36,797 nt of DNA from Byssochlamys sp. IMV 00236 (lineage: Eukaryota; Ascomycota; Eurotiomycetes; Eurotiales; Thermoascaceae): the NCBI GenBank assembly GCA_001931875.2, contig MSJH02000346.1:1-36797 (forward strand), given 5' to 3'. The notes under the pieces are model-generated. The model saw only the letters and a list, made by a program, of their open reading frames with translations, did no database searches and was not told where the DNA came from. The position numbers and the translations under genes were made by a program. Positions 19,915 to 30,399 of the stretch are shown here, piece after piece; within the stretch, counting starts at the first letter, position 1; every line of letters begins with the position of its first letter.

Positions 19915-22143
19915 TATGATAAAATTCTAGTAAAGAATTTGGTGTTGAAGAATATTGCTGGAGTTGAAGCATGGCAAAGACTCAAAGAACAGCCTGTGGT
20001 GATTACAGTTGCTTTATATACAGACATCTCTGCCGCGGGAAATACCGATCATGTCACAAACACGATCCATTACGGCCATGTCACCAAGGCAATTACCAAA
20101 TTGAGTGAAAAAACATCGTTCCAGTCACTTGAAGAACTAGCATACGCTATTGTCAAACTATGCTGTGTTCAATTTGGCGCTGCAAGAACACAAGTGACGG
20201 TAGAGCAACCCAAGGCCCTGCTACACGCTGCTGCTTCGGGAGTAAAGCTCACACGAGCACGCGAAGACTTTGAACAGAACGATTCGACTGGAGCTGTTTC
20301 TGGACTGGGAATAGAGGATGAAATGTTTGTACGAGATCTGCGTCTGCACACGATTGTTGGTGTCAACCCTTGGGAACGCGAGGAGAAGCAAGTCGTGATT
20401 GTCAACTTGCAAGTGTATCCTTCTGCTATACCTTATGATAAGGTGTTTGAAAAGGAAAACAAATCATATAACCTTCGTACCATCGTTCGTACCCTCACAC
20501 GTCATATCGAAGACTCAGGTTACAAGACGATCGAGGCATTGGCCGTGACCTTGGCTCGACTTGCCCTCGAGAAATGTCACGTCAACAAGATTACTGTGCG
20601 AGTGGAGAAGCCGAGCGCGATTCTATTTGCTGATTGCTCGGGTCTTGAAGTGACTCGTGATCGTGTCTGGTTGAAGCAAGTATTAGAACAAGAAGAAAAG
20701 GCGGGCAAGAAGTTTATACATCATATTGATCGACTAAAATATAAAAAGGAAGTACCTGTCAATTGCAACCAGACTGCCTACATCGCTCTTGGCTCCAACA
20801 TGGGCGATCGCGTGGGAAATATCAATACTGCCTTACTACAGTTGGAAAAGGATGGACAGAGTGTAATGCTCGATACAAGCTATCTATATGAAACACCGCC
20901 CATGTACCATACGGATCAACCCGCATTCCTGAACGCCGTTTGCAAGATTGCGACTTGTTTAGAACCTCATGCTCTGCTTGATAAATTAAAGGAGATTGAA
21001 CAAGATCTAGGCCGTCAGCCAACCTTCAGAAATGGCCCTCGACCGATCGACTTGGATATCCTGTTCTATAATGATCTCGTGATGAGCGATGAGCGACTGA
21101 CAATTCCTCATGCCTCTATTCAAGAACGCGAATTTGTTCTTTGGCCACTATGTGATATTGCCAGGGACATGGAACATCCACGACTATTCAAGACGAACGG
21201 ACAGCTGCTGTCACAGCTTTTGAAGATGTCTGCAGAGACAAAAGATGGACCTGATAAGCTGGACAAGGTGATACCTATCCAGGACCAAAAACTATGGAAA
21301 TGGGACGAAAAGACATACATCATGGGCATTCTTAATGCCACACCCGACAGCTTCTCAGACGGCGGTAGTTACAACGATATCGACGCAGGTGTGGCTGCAG
21401 CATGGCGTATGAAGGAAGAAGGTGCAGATATGATTGATATCGGTGGTATGTCCACACGTCCAGGAGCAGACGATACATTTCCTGAAGAAGAAGAAATACG
21501 CCGTGTTGTGCCCTTGATCAAGGCTCTCCGTCAATCTGGCTTTGACTTGCCAATTTCTATCGACACCTTCCGTGCCTCGGTAGCCAAAGCTGCTCTGGAA
21601 GCAGGCGCCAGCATGATCAACGATATCTCAGGTGGCTCGAGAGATCCTCAGATGCTCAAACTCATGGCCGATGCACAAGTCCCTGTTTGCTTGATGCACA
21701 TGCGCGGTGATGCACAAACCATGATGTCAGAAGCCAATACGACTTATGAGAACAACGATGTTTTGGACGAAGTGGCTCATGTTCTTCATGCCTTGGTCGA
21801 ACGAGCTGTGGCTGCAGGTGTGCATCGTTGGAATATTATCGTTGACCCAGGTATCGGGTTTGCCAAGACGCCTAGTCAGGACTTTGAATTGCTCAGGCAC
21901 ATGGAAGAAATGTCTAAACATCCAGAATCACTTCTTAGGGGGCTGCCCTTGCTGATGGGTATCAGTCGTAAAAAGTTCATTGGACAAGTCACAGGTGTCA
22001 AGGAAGCAAGTCAAAGGACATTTGGTACTGCAGCTGCTGTGGCTGCTTCAGTCGCTGGTGGTGCCAACGTCATCCGTGTGCATGATGTGAGGCCAATGTG
22101 GGAAGTTATTCAAGTGTGTGACACGGTCTGGAAACGCAAGTAA
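19915..22143 (+). CDS. FOL1: Trifunctional folate synthesis protein FOL1 (DHNA-HPPK-DHPS), start unresolved
   Basis: Catalyses three steps of dihydropteroate synthesis. Two DHNA modules (KILVKNLVLKNIAGVEAWQR and MFVRDLRLHTIVGVNPWERE) are followed by an HPPK domain (YIALGSNMGDRVGN, LGRQPTFRNGPRPIDLDILF) and a DHPS domain (ILNATPDSFSDGGSY, GGMSTRPGAD, MINDISGG, GISRKKFIG, VIRVHDV). All catalytic signatures are present, the body is a single exon, and the length is normal for fungi. DHPS is the sulfonamide target. Oddity: the frame is open upstream to 19810 but contains no ATG before about residue 140. The ATG at 19916 lies exactly at the expected N-terminus but is one base out of frame (next codons end at a TAG). 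A non-AUG start, a missed tiny exon or a one-base error are the options. The given start is only where homology begins. Confidence 0.9.
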   Translation, partial: YDKILVKNLVLKNIAGVEAWQRLKEQPVVITVALYTDISAAGNTDHVTNTIHYGHVTKAITKLSEKTSFQSLEELAYAIVKLCCVQFGAARTQVTVEQPKALLHAAASGVKLTRAREDFEQNDSTGAVSGLGIEDEMFVRDLRLHTIVGVNPWEREEKQVVIVNLQVYPSAIPYDKVFEKENKSYNLRTIVRTLTRHIEDSGYKTIEALAVTLARLALEKCHVNKITVRVEKPSAILFADCSGLEVTRDRVWLKQVLEQEEKAGKKFIHHIDRLKYKKEVPVNCNQTAYIALGSNMGDRVGNINTALLQLEKDGQSVMLDTSYLYETPPMYHTDQPAFLNAVCKIATCLEPHALLDKLKEIEQDLGRQPTFRNGPRPIDLDILFYNDLVMSDERLTIPHASIQEREFVLWPLCDIARDMEHPRLFKTNGQLLSQLLKMSAETKDGPDKLDKVIPIQDQKLWKWDEKTYIMGILNATPDSFSDGGSYNDIDAGVAAAWRMKEEGADMIDIGGMSTRPGADDTFPEEEEIRRVVPLIKALRQSGFDLPISIDTFRASVAKAALEAGASMINDISGGSRDPQMLKLMADAQVPVCLMHMRGDAQTMMSEANTTYENNDVLDEVAHVLHALVERAVAAGVHRWNIIVDPGIGFAKTPSQDFELLRHMEEMSKHPESLLRGLPLLMGISRKKFIGQVTGVKEASQRTFGTAAAVAASVAGGANVIRVHDVRPMWEVIQVCDTVWKRK

Positions 22144-22796
22144 AGAAAAAAAAGTATAAAACTGGTTATTTTTGTATATTTTAAGAAATAATTCAACAAT
22201 GTAATAATAAATCGCATGCTTTGATCGACACAAGTCATTACAATGAGAGTAATATGAACAAGGGGGGTGCATCAAGTGAGATTGACGATAAGAAAAGAAA
22301 GGAGAGAGAGAGGCCCTTCTAATGAGCTGTGTGCTATAAATAGTATTCACCATTTAAAGAAGAAGCAAAAAAATTAACAAACAAATAAGGAGCAAATATT
22401 CATAGCTTCTTGATTGTATAAAATCAAATTTCAATTATAAAAGACTACATGTAGCATCCAATTCAATACTTATGACAAACATATTAAATTACAAAAAATT
22501 GTAGAGGAGAGAACATAGGGATAGGTTACGCCATAATCTAACAGAAAATATCCACGGGCAACTCAAAAAAAAAGAGAGAGAGAGGGGGGGAGATCAAATT
22601 GACAGGGAAAAAGTCATCTCCTGAAAGCAGACAATAAACCTGCACGAACCCTTTCATTATTAACTTAACGACATCATACAGACAAGTTTAAATAAAAACG
22701 ATATTCAAACATATAAAAATTTATTTAAGAACAAAAAACAGAAAACATATAAACTAAGTGTAATTTATTTAAGGGCACATAAATAATGATCATAAA
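22144..22796. other. 3' spacer between convergent FOL1 and the C2H2 gene
   Basis: AT-rich, with a FOL1 poly(A) signal AATAAA at 22206-22211 and short GA-rich tracts near 22300 and 22575. No gene seen. A 101-codon minus-strand open frame here runs through the FOL1 3' end and has no family resemblance. Confidence 0.5.
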
Positions 22797-23554
22797 TTAA
22801 ATAAGATTTGAATACGCACTGTTGTTGTTGTTGTTGTTAGTATTATTACTAAAGTATGGTTGCTGCTCTTGTTTGCATCTTGTTGCTATTATAGTCTTTT
22901 TTCCTACTGTATCTTTATTCGTACCATGTCGGTGTATTCTTATATGTTGGTTTAAATTATCTGATCTTGAAAATCGCTTATGACAGTTTTGGTAGGGGCA
23001 TTCAAAGGCTATAGATAAACAAAGGTCAATACATAAAAGAGTATGTCTAGAATCAATGACTTACGTTTTTCTAAAGTATGTATAGAACGTATATGTCGTT
23101 TGAGATGTTCTGACCGTTTGAACACTTTACCGCATCCATCTGCTTTACACGTAAACATGCGTGCACCTGCACCAGGCACATTTGATACTCTTCTTCCTCT
23201 CGATCGAGGCTGAGGTTTCAGAGGCGGCGTGTCTGGGCGCATCATTGGGTTATTAAATATCAAGTGATTATCATTTTGACTAAAGTTCTTATGATGTGAA
23301 TCATAGTAATGAATAGGCCGATGCGGTTGTTGTTGAATCATAAATGGTTGAGATATCTTTTGTTGGTGAATGTCAACATAGATAGGGTCTATAAAGGAAG
23401 CCATAGATGGTGGTGGTGTGTCTTCTTCACTGCTACTTGGCAAGTAACATGGATCAGGATCAGATAGCATACTTGTGTAGCTGAACCGTCGCTCTGGATT
23501 GACAAATTTCATTATATGATTACCTTCTTGAAAAGGTGTCGTCTGAATAGACAT
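22797..23554 (-). CDS. C2H2 zinc-finger transcription factor, Msn2/FlbC-like finger pair
   Basis: Sequence-specific DNA-binding protein, nuclear. Exons 23554-23065 and 23008-22797 (56-nt intron), 233 residues. The N-terminal 125 residues are low complexity (Pro, Gln, His, Asn) with SSSEEDTPPP. A basic patch (RSRGRR) precedes two adjacent fingers: Cys136-Cys141-His154-His159 (FKRSEHLKRHIRSIH) and Cys167-Cys172-His185-His189 (FSRSDNLNQHIRIH), joined by TLEKPFEC across the intron. The RSEHLKRH/RSDNLNQH pair resembles Msn2/4, SebA and FlbC-type fungal regulators that bind AGGGG-like sites; orthology is not certain. The tail carries a poly-Asn run from a (GTT)n repeat at 22821-22838. A GA-rich region lies upstream of the ATG on the plus strand. 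Confidence 0.9.
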
Positions 23555-26241
23555 GATATTAAAAAGTATAAAAAGAGAGAGAGAAAGAAAAGAGAAAAGA
23601 GAAAGAGAGAGAGATGGTTTTATAGACAGTATTGGGTGTATCTTTTTTACAATTAATTAAGGGATTTAGAATCTTTATATTCTATTTTAAGTGAATAAGC
23701 TCGTCTTTAAGCGAATGATAAAGTAAATTATCATAAGTTATATAGATTTTACAACACAGGGGGACCAATTTAGAATCACTCAGTTTTTTATGCAAAATTG
23801 AGACTAAACGTCAATTTTATGAAAGCACGAGTTAAGGGTGCAAATGTAAAAAGACATATAGGAGATGATAATTATGGGGCTCTTGTATGTTTATTGATGA
23901 GAAAGAAGGAGCATAGATATTTACATAAAGGAGAATGACTATCTTAAAATAGCAAAACATGGTCTGTGTATCTAAAATTTCCTGAAAAAAGTGAGAACAG
24001 TAATAACGCAACAGAATAAAGAAAAAAGGCAGAAACGAGTGCACTCTTAAAAAAATAATCAGAAAGTCCAATCCCCCCTCGCGCCAATTCTAAAGTCTTG
24101 GTTACCAAAAATAGAAATCGTCTTTGTCTAGAGAATACTAAAGTGTGTACGATGAGTAAATCTAATGCTGTAAATACAGTCAATTACTTATATTTTGCTT
24201 CTGTGGTACGGCCTGAAGAATTATGATTCTTGGGAATACTTTTGATTGCAAGTCCAGAAGCCGAATAATAGCTCTATTTGGCCAAGTACTACCAAAAGAC
24301 CGCAGCTGAGGTCACCAGTTAGTCTGTCCATAATGGCATGGGAGGGTTCTATGACTGGTATACAGCATAATACGAGATAGATTTTTTTTTTTGCATTATT
24401 CTTTCCACCGAGCTTCTTTGTTCTTTATGCCTTTACTGGCTTGGCAATTACCTTTGATCCATTATTATCAACACGGATATGCTCACGACGCAGTCCAACT
24501 CGAGTTTATTTATACTTGGTGTTGAAAGAGACAACTACCAAGCTAAAGATATTAGTATCAAGAGCTTCTAATCATAACCTGTTCCTGGTTGATCTTTAAT
24601 GACAGCATCATCATTTCTGTCTTTTATGTCCTTTTTAGTATTTACTCTAATTCTACTAGGATAGCATTTTACATGAATTGATTACAGAGTAAATATTGTT
24701 ATTCTTTTGTTTTTGTACTGCTTTCAGGAACGAAGACTGTGATAGCTTGTCGCGTTTATGTACGTGTTGTACTGACATTACTTTTCCGAGATAAGAAAAT
24801 AGCTGAAAAAAGAAAAGGTATAAGTGCTTCTCTCTTACAGCTCTTTGACTTGAAGGGCTGCCATCGGCACATAGATCCTTAAAGGTCTAAGATAACTGTA
24901 ACATTGTAGTTTAAGAACCAGATGAGATAATACTACTTATTATACGAATATGTGATTGGTCAGTTTTTGGTGTCGATATGAAGGCATTGCTTATTGACTC
25001 CTTTTTTTTTATGTACAGTAGCTTGCTAGACAAGACTTGTGGATTCAATCACTTTTTCAAAAAGTCACTTACTATTATAGTCAAGTGGCATTACTCTAGG
25101 AAGCCCTGTGTCATTTGAATCCGCGCATAGTCGTTGCTTGTTGAATTTCAGCTTGTAGCTTATTGAAAAATACAGCATAGTAACATAGCCAGCACACAAC
25201 GATATTAAAGAGCATTAGAATTGAGCCATTGCATCAACCATTTACTTTTCATTATAATAAAAACTTATTACATAATTCAAAAAAAAAAACCAAGAAAGCA
25301 GTTCTATATAAACAGAAGCTGGTCCTTTTTGCTATCAATTCGCCTTTCTCTTATAAGTGCATACCAAGGCTAGAGACAGTTACGTAATCGTAGCCATTTT
25401 TATACTGCCCCATCTCAATGGGACATTTGGAGTAGTTGTAGACAATGTCTATTGGTATCAATACGTTGCTCTATTAGTGTCTCATTTTACTAATAAAGGG
25501 TAACATTAGTAAAAATCAGATACGTAAACAGACGATTGAGAACTCAAGGCGAAAACATTATTCTATAATAAAAGAAAGAGCTGCCAAAGCGAACACGGTA
25601 AGCATCAGTTTATGATGATGAACCGCTGAACTGATAGTATAGAGATAAAGCTAGTAGCCATGATTACTTTGTCTAAAAGTCAAAAAGATTTTATTATACT
25701 CAGTCTTTTTTGTTTGGACTTGAACAAACAAAGATAATACAATATCTATTTTTGAACGCAGAGCCATAATTTTTTTACCTAACGGAAACACCTCTGTTAT
25801 TACTTCCTACAGTTGCCATAGAAGAGTATAGCGAAGATTTCCTTTTTTTCTGGCCAACACTACATGCACCAGAAAATGCACTCAAAATAGACAAATGCTA
25901 CGACCGCTACCTATGTTGTTACTTTACAACTTTACGCTACCAAAGCCTCTGACTAACCTAAGGCTGTCCAGTTCACTCTCTGTGATATAAAATACGAATA
26001 TATCATAATTACACGTGAGCTAAATGGTCTTTGTTGATCAAACTGACAACATAAAATTAGAATAAATACATCAATAGCAACTTTTCTTTTTGTCTCTTTC
26101 TTTTTGGAACTTCATAAAAGTCGTACTCTAAATCAAGTAATATGGAAAGATATCTGTTCTTTGAACGAGCTTAACGTAACACTGCGCATTGAAAAGGTTT
26201 GTTGACGACATCACAGGTAACGCTTGTAACATTAATCCTAC
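23555..26241. other. 2.7 kb stretch without a supportable gene
   Basis: Starts with a CT-rich promoter of the C2H2 gene (minus strand, about 23570-23615). Beyond that all frames are short and no exon chain or family motif can be supported on either strand. A short open piece near 24400-24530 (MPLLAWQLPLIHYYQHGYAH) has protein-like composition but no context. It may be mobile-element debris or non-coding RNA; I cannot decide. Confidence 0.4.
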
Positions 26242-27085
26242 CATGGATTTCCTCGTGCGCGAAGTGTGCACCGTTTTTAATCGCAAGGGATTCAAAAATC
26301 ACCCCCAATTCTTATTGAAGTTCAATATTCAACTGATATAAACTTTTTCCGACGTTTGATGGAGTATTCTCTTTCGATCTGCAAGTACTACAGTACGCTG
26401 CTAATTGTTTTGGCGATTGTTACCCATAACACATCTCAAGCATTAGCAGACCTGACTTATGAATGCTCAGAGCTTCCGTATGCTAAAAATATGCCATGCA
26501 CTGGGTGGGTAAAAACCTGTTTTTTGATCAACAAGCAAACAATCACCAAACATTTAAAAAGCAAGCCTTTGGAAGCCATGGTTGCACTCGTTCATTTTCT
26601 TATAGAAGGAAAATCGGCGTTAATCAGTATGGAACGGCGTGATGGTCAAATCATTTAAACATTGTATCGCATTGCAAAACGTATCGTTTTCCAAGAAATT
26701 GTGAAGGAAGAAACAAATGTTGTCACTTTTGAAGAACTTTATTTTCGCGCATTTGAAGGACTCAACCGAACCGAGGAAAACCACAGCAAGACGAGCGATC
26801 GACTGCCTGGACAATCGCATGACAACCCTCAATGAGATCCACAGGAAACGATTTGCTGCAACGTCGTCTGATCCCACTGGCACAATTACCCCCGATCATG
26901 TTACTGCATTGACGACTATATCCTTTGAAACATATAGCAAGCATAATTCCGTTTTATATTTACTTCCTTCATATGGGTGCCTTTCTCTTTTGACTCTTCT
27001 ACAAGCATTGGGCAGGTCCGAGAAGATTCACTACAGGCCGCATGTTTCAAGTATTCAGAATGAGTGGCAATCGTCTCAACCATAG
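26242..27085 (+). pseudogene. Decayed protein-coding relic of unknown family
   Basis: GC content and codon texture rise above the flanks. Fragments in order: MDFLVREVCTVFNRKGFKNH (26242, then a stop); a frame from 26356 containing MPCTGWVKTCFLINKQTITK and MVALVHFLIEGKSALISMER that meets TAA at 26656 but stays open for 57 codons after it, including VVTFEELYFRAFEGLNRTEE; then a third frame with LNEIHRKRFAATSSDPTGTI. The pattern (one meaningful frame after another separated by stops and shifts) fits a dead gene, perhaps from a mobile element. I do not recognise the family. Confidence 0.4.
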
Positions 27086-27260
27086 ATTCGTTCTAATCAA
27101 CAATGTAGTCCATGGGTTTAGGACCGCCATTCTCATCAATAACATTCTCACTCTTCATCATATAAAGATATTGTGCTCATGCTCATTTGTAAAGATTGAA
27201 AAAAGAAAAAAGCATCATTTGCGATTTATATTTTTCATGAGCAAGCGACATGGTTTCTAA

Positions 27261-27648
27261 AAATACAACTTCAATTTTGACTCTCCAGCGATCTCAATTT
27301 TGATTGGCTAAGGCATTGCATTTTGGATTCGTTGTACACTATTTCATTTTTGGTAAGCTCTACCCAGATCATGGTTCTCATTCAATATTTTGATTTCTGT
27401 TAAAAAAGCAACCAATGATAAAGTCTTTTTTTTCTATATCCAATTCAATTCTATCAGTAATCAACAATTATGGTTTATTGGATTGTAAAAGAATATCCGA
27501 GAGGAATCCAATAAGAACACTTGTACTTTTTTCGATTGTTAAAACTAATTGTTTTATAAACTGAAAACAAAATATTCTTTTTTTTTCTTTACTCTTCCCA
27601 AGCATTTCTTTAAAAGGAATATAATAGTTATCCTCTAATTTTCTAAAC
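27261..27648. other. Short spacer before the SAM-domain gene
   Basis: AT-rich, T-rich runs, no gene seen. It presumably holds the promoter of the following gene; no clear TATA box is apparent. Confidence 0.4.
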
Positions 27649-28282
27649 ATGAGCTGCTGTTATTGTGATGACTATTCTGTAGATTCCGACATTGTGCGTT
27701 TGGATCATAGAAGACAAGTAGAAATGTTTTTAAGTGCTTACAAGTTGACACAGTACTATGATACTTTTATCAATGAAGGCTTTGATAGGCTATTATGTGT
27801 AAAGTATCTTCATATCATTACGCAGTAAAATATTAACCTCCCTCTCTTTTGATTTTAAATGACAGCTACTTGATATTACAGAATCTGATCTCATTTCACT
27901 CAATGTCAAGAGAGGACATAGACGAGTAAGTTTGTTTATATAATAACAATAGCCTGTACTTATAGGTTATAGTTACTACAAAGGGCTATTGCAACTGCCA
28001 AAGGAATACCTCTGTCCACACCTATTTTGATAAACTATGGATACCATTATTATTATTACACTGGTAATTTTTCTCTTTTTTTTTAAAAAAGAAAAGGATA
28101 AAAATTAACATTCAATAATAGATTCGCCATGCAATATTATACCACTTTATCAAGCATTAAAATGCAATTGCACATCAAGACCAATTACACCTCGTGACGA
28201 ATTTATAAAAGTAAAAACTGCATCTTTGAATGGGGAATTAAAAAAAGACTTTTATGAATACGCAATGGAAAGATGGGATTAA
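27649..28282 (+). CDS. Short SAM-domain protein (153 aa)
   Basis: Four exons: 27649-27798, 27866-27925, 27973-28063, 28122-28282 (introns 67, 47 and 58 nt). The joined frame encodes a sterile alpha motif at about residues 25-85: RQVEMFLSAYKLTQYYDTF, GFDRLLCLLDITESDLISLN, VKRGHRRLLQRAIATAKGIP. ITESDL..LNVKRGHRR is the classic helix 3-5 region of SAM domains that mediate protein-protein contacts. The C-terminal part (TPRDEFIKVKTASLNGELKK) has no recognised domain. The first exon has a Cys-rich start (MSCCYCDDY). Some fungal SAM proteins with similar LDITESD..GHRR also carry an HMG box, absent here. An AATAAA lies 24 nt after the stop. Confidence 0.8.
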
Positions 28283-28306
28283 TTAATAACAACAGAAAAG
28301 GAAGAA

Positions 28307-28312
28307 AATAAA
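28307..28312 (+). terminator. Poly(A) signal AATAAA of the SAM-domain gene
   Basis: AATAAA shortly after the stop codon, directly before a C/T-rich minisatellite. Confidence 0.45.
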
Positions 28313-28350
28313 TGGAGTAAATCAAAATGACTCTATCCCCTTTGGACCTT

Positions 28351-28407
28351 TCTCTCTCTGCCTCTGCCTCTGCCTCTGCCTCTGCCTCTGTCTCTGTCTC
28401 TGTCTCT
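28351..28407. repeat. (CTCTGC)n / (CTCTGT)n minisatellite
   Basis: A run of CT, then CTCTGC units changing to CTCTGT units, read directly. It lies in the spacer between the SAM gene and the TIR element. Confidence 0.85.
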
Positions 28408-28683
28408 TTACCTCTTTTCTCCCCCTCCTTTCTTTAACCTCCTGTCCTGTTGGGTTGTTAATCTGGGGAAGAACGGTTTACATATTAATGTCCATACCAC
28501 TTGGATCAATAACAAGCAAAATGATTGTTTAAACAAAAAATAAACACTTTAATAACATAAAGCCATTTGACAAAACAACACAGGTTTAAACAAATGAAGT
28601 CATATAAGTGAATTAGTAAATATAGTGTTTCAAAGATGAAAGATTGATATGGAAAGACTGTGTGCCTTGCATAACATCTTGTA

Positions 28684-28828
28684 CAATCATATCACAAAGT
28701 AAAGTCGTTACTTTTTAAGTTTGAAGTCGTGCAAAACTTTTTGTGTGCAACAACGATGTCACTTGTTTCAATAATGAAGTCGTGAACACATTTGATGAAC
28801 CTTGTTTATTTTTACATGTCGCTTAGTA
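28684..28828 (+). repeat. Left terminal inverted repeat
   Basis: Matches 30400-30544 in inverse orientation with scattered mismatches. It carries AAGTCGT sub-repeats at about 28724 and 28777. Confidence 0.6.
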
Positions 28829-29394
28829 ATGCCCAACAATTTTCTTGGCAATTTTTATTTTGTATAAATTGTAATGATTTTTTTCTTTTTCCTGCTTACA
28901 ATTTGTTTTACAGTTATTTGCTTGAGTGTTAATTGACTTCTGTATCAGCGGAAAAGATTGGTCTTCTTGCCAGCTTCGAAGCATTCTATCCAGTTCATTC
29001 TGCCGACGAGGTTCTGCCTTCATTTAATAGCAAATGCCAAGTCATCACCCTGATTTTCATCAATGGCTGATTCGATAGGAGTAACATCGCTATCGCTCTT
29101 GTCATCGTCGTGTAGGCATCGCATTTTGTTCGAAAACTGCATACCGGCCTCCGCGTATTTGATGGCTCGTTTGGTTGAACATTGTATGTTGTCTTTTGCT
29201 GATTTAATGATTTTTCCAAATTGAAGACTAATGGCATCACAAAAATCTTGCATCGTTTTGACTTGATCAGATACCTGTGTACAATATTTCGAAAATGATG
29301 TATATGCTGAGTGGTATATCGTAAGTAAGGTTGGATCATCGAGTTCATCCAACGTGAGGAGATGCCGCTGTTGTTGAGTAAAAAAGCAATTCAA
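28823..29394 (-). pseudogene. Degenerate second ORF of the TIR element
   Basis: A 124-codon frame (29394-29020, containing QRHLLTLDELDDPTLLTIYH and FGKIIKSAKDNIQCSTKR) stops at a TGA that overlaps the ATG of a second frame (29023-28823, containing AEPRRQNELDRMLRSWQED) by ATGA. The two read as one helical hydrophilic protein broken by a one-base frame change. I do not recognise the family. Its second part runs into the left TIR. Confidence 0.4.
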
Positions 29395-29422
29395 GGCTAC
29401 AATTGGCTGTAATGGTGTTGTA

Positions 29423-29552
29423 TTCAGCTTTGTTATTGTAAAGAGGCTATTAAGTCGACAATATACGAATTAGATTCTTTATTAAGAAGAGCTGAATATT
29501 ATTAAATTAAATTTGTGTGAGAGTTTACTTGGGTAGAGAATCTATGGCTGCC
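29423..29552 (+). repeat. Dispersed repeat copy B (hairpin-bearing)
   Basis: Related to 10281-10390; see copy A. Shared 16-nt block at 29470-29485 and 12-nt block at 29535-29546, with the same 8-bp inverted pair. It lies between the two ORFs of the TIR element. Confidence 0.6.
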
Positions 29553-29696
29553 ATTCATATTATTGTCGTCACTGACATTACTTATGCTTATGTTATTATT
29601 ATTATACTAGTAGCTACTATTGTTATAGTTATTTTAAGTTATTCTTATCAGATATGATAGAGAAATGTAAAGTAGAATGTGTGCTCTACTGTAAGA

Positions 29697-30316
29697 TTAT
29701 ACTCGAGTTATTATAATGATTATCTCATCAAACACGTTAAATAGCTTTGACATTTGCTTAGCAATTGAATCAGCGTTGTAAATATAGACGAACTTGGCCC
29801 ACGAATGGTAGTGTAGGGTGTAAAAACATTGATTGTCTGCTATCTTGAATATTTTGTTAAAAAACTGCTGTTCTGAGAAACCTTTTACGTTGAACACAAC
29901 CAAGATTGGTACAATATGTGTTTCCTCAAAGACATCAAGGCAGTAGCGAATAGCACGGGCAATAAATGGATAATTGACTTTTTGCTGGATCTCGACAATC
30001 ACTGGTGGAAGGTCGTTCGTCGGTGTACAGTGAGGAAGGTAGAGGACGTCCGTTTTTCGACCGTCGTGTCTGTCACATGAGCCAACATAATATGCATCAC
30101 TGTTTATTCCCTTTCCAACCACTTCTGCTATGATCATGTGCTTCATTTTTGAATCTTGCAACAGAAGTTTGCTTGCCAAATCCGTGCCAGGTCGAGCAGG
30201 CAAAGCAATTAGTAACATATCGGTTGCTTCAGGTTCTTTGTTATTTTCTTCATCACAGTTTTTTTAGGTGTATTTGGTCTGTCGTCACTATCGGTTTCTT
30301 TTGTGCTTGTAATCAT
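29697..30316 (-). CDS. PD-(D/E)xK-nuclease-like protein of the TIR element, possibly frameshifted
   Basis: The main frame (30218-29697, 173 residues) contains VGSCDRHDGRKTDVLYLP then PPVIVEIQQKVNYPFIARAI. Asp in TDVLY followed by Glu-x-Gln in VEIQQ on a hydrophobic strand is the layout of Rpn/PD-(D/E)xK-type nucleases with Gln in place of the usual Lys. From memory, similar ORFs are numerous in Mucorales genomes. Upstream, an ATG at 30316 opens a Lys/Asp-rich leader (MITSTKETDSDDRPNTPK) that reaches the main frame only by a minus-one shift in a run of seven A (30264-30270 on the plus strand as T7), so the gene may be damaged. Nuclease activity is an inference from motif layout. Confidence 0.55.
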
Positions 30317-30399
30317 GATTAAAAGCTTGTGTGAACGATGCAAAGGAGAAGAAAAAAGCGAAAAAAAGGGGAGAGTTGCGGCCAAAAGGAACTTTTTTT

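Noticed and set aside
22048..22353. 101-codon minus-strand open frame over the FOL1 3' end
   Set aside because: Overlaps conserved DHPS codons antisense; no splice context or motif.
24584..24594. CCTGGTTGATC, identical to part of the 5' end of 18S rRNA
   Set aside because: The match stops after 11 nt and the expected CTGCCAGT does not follow. Chance match; no rRNA here.
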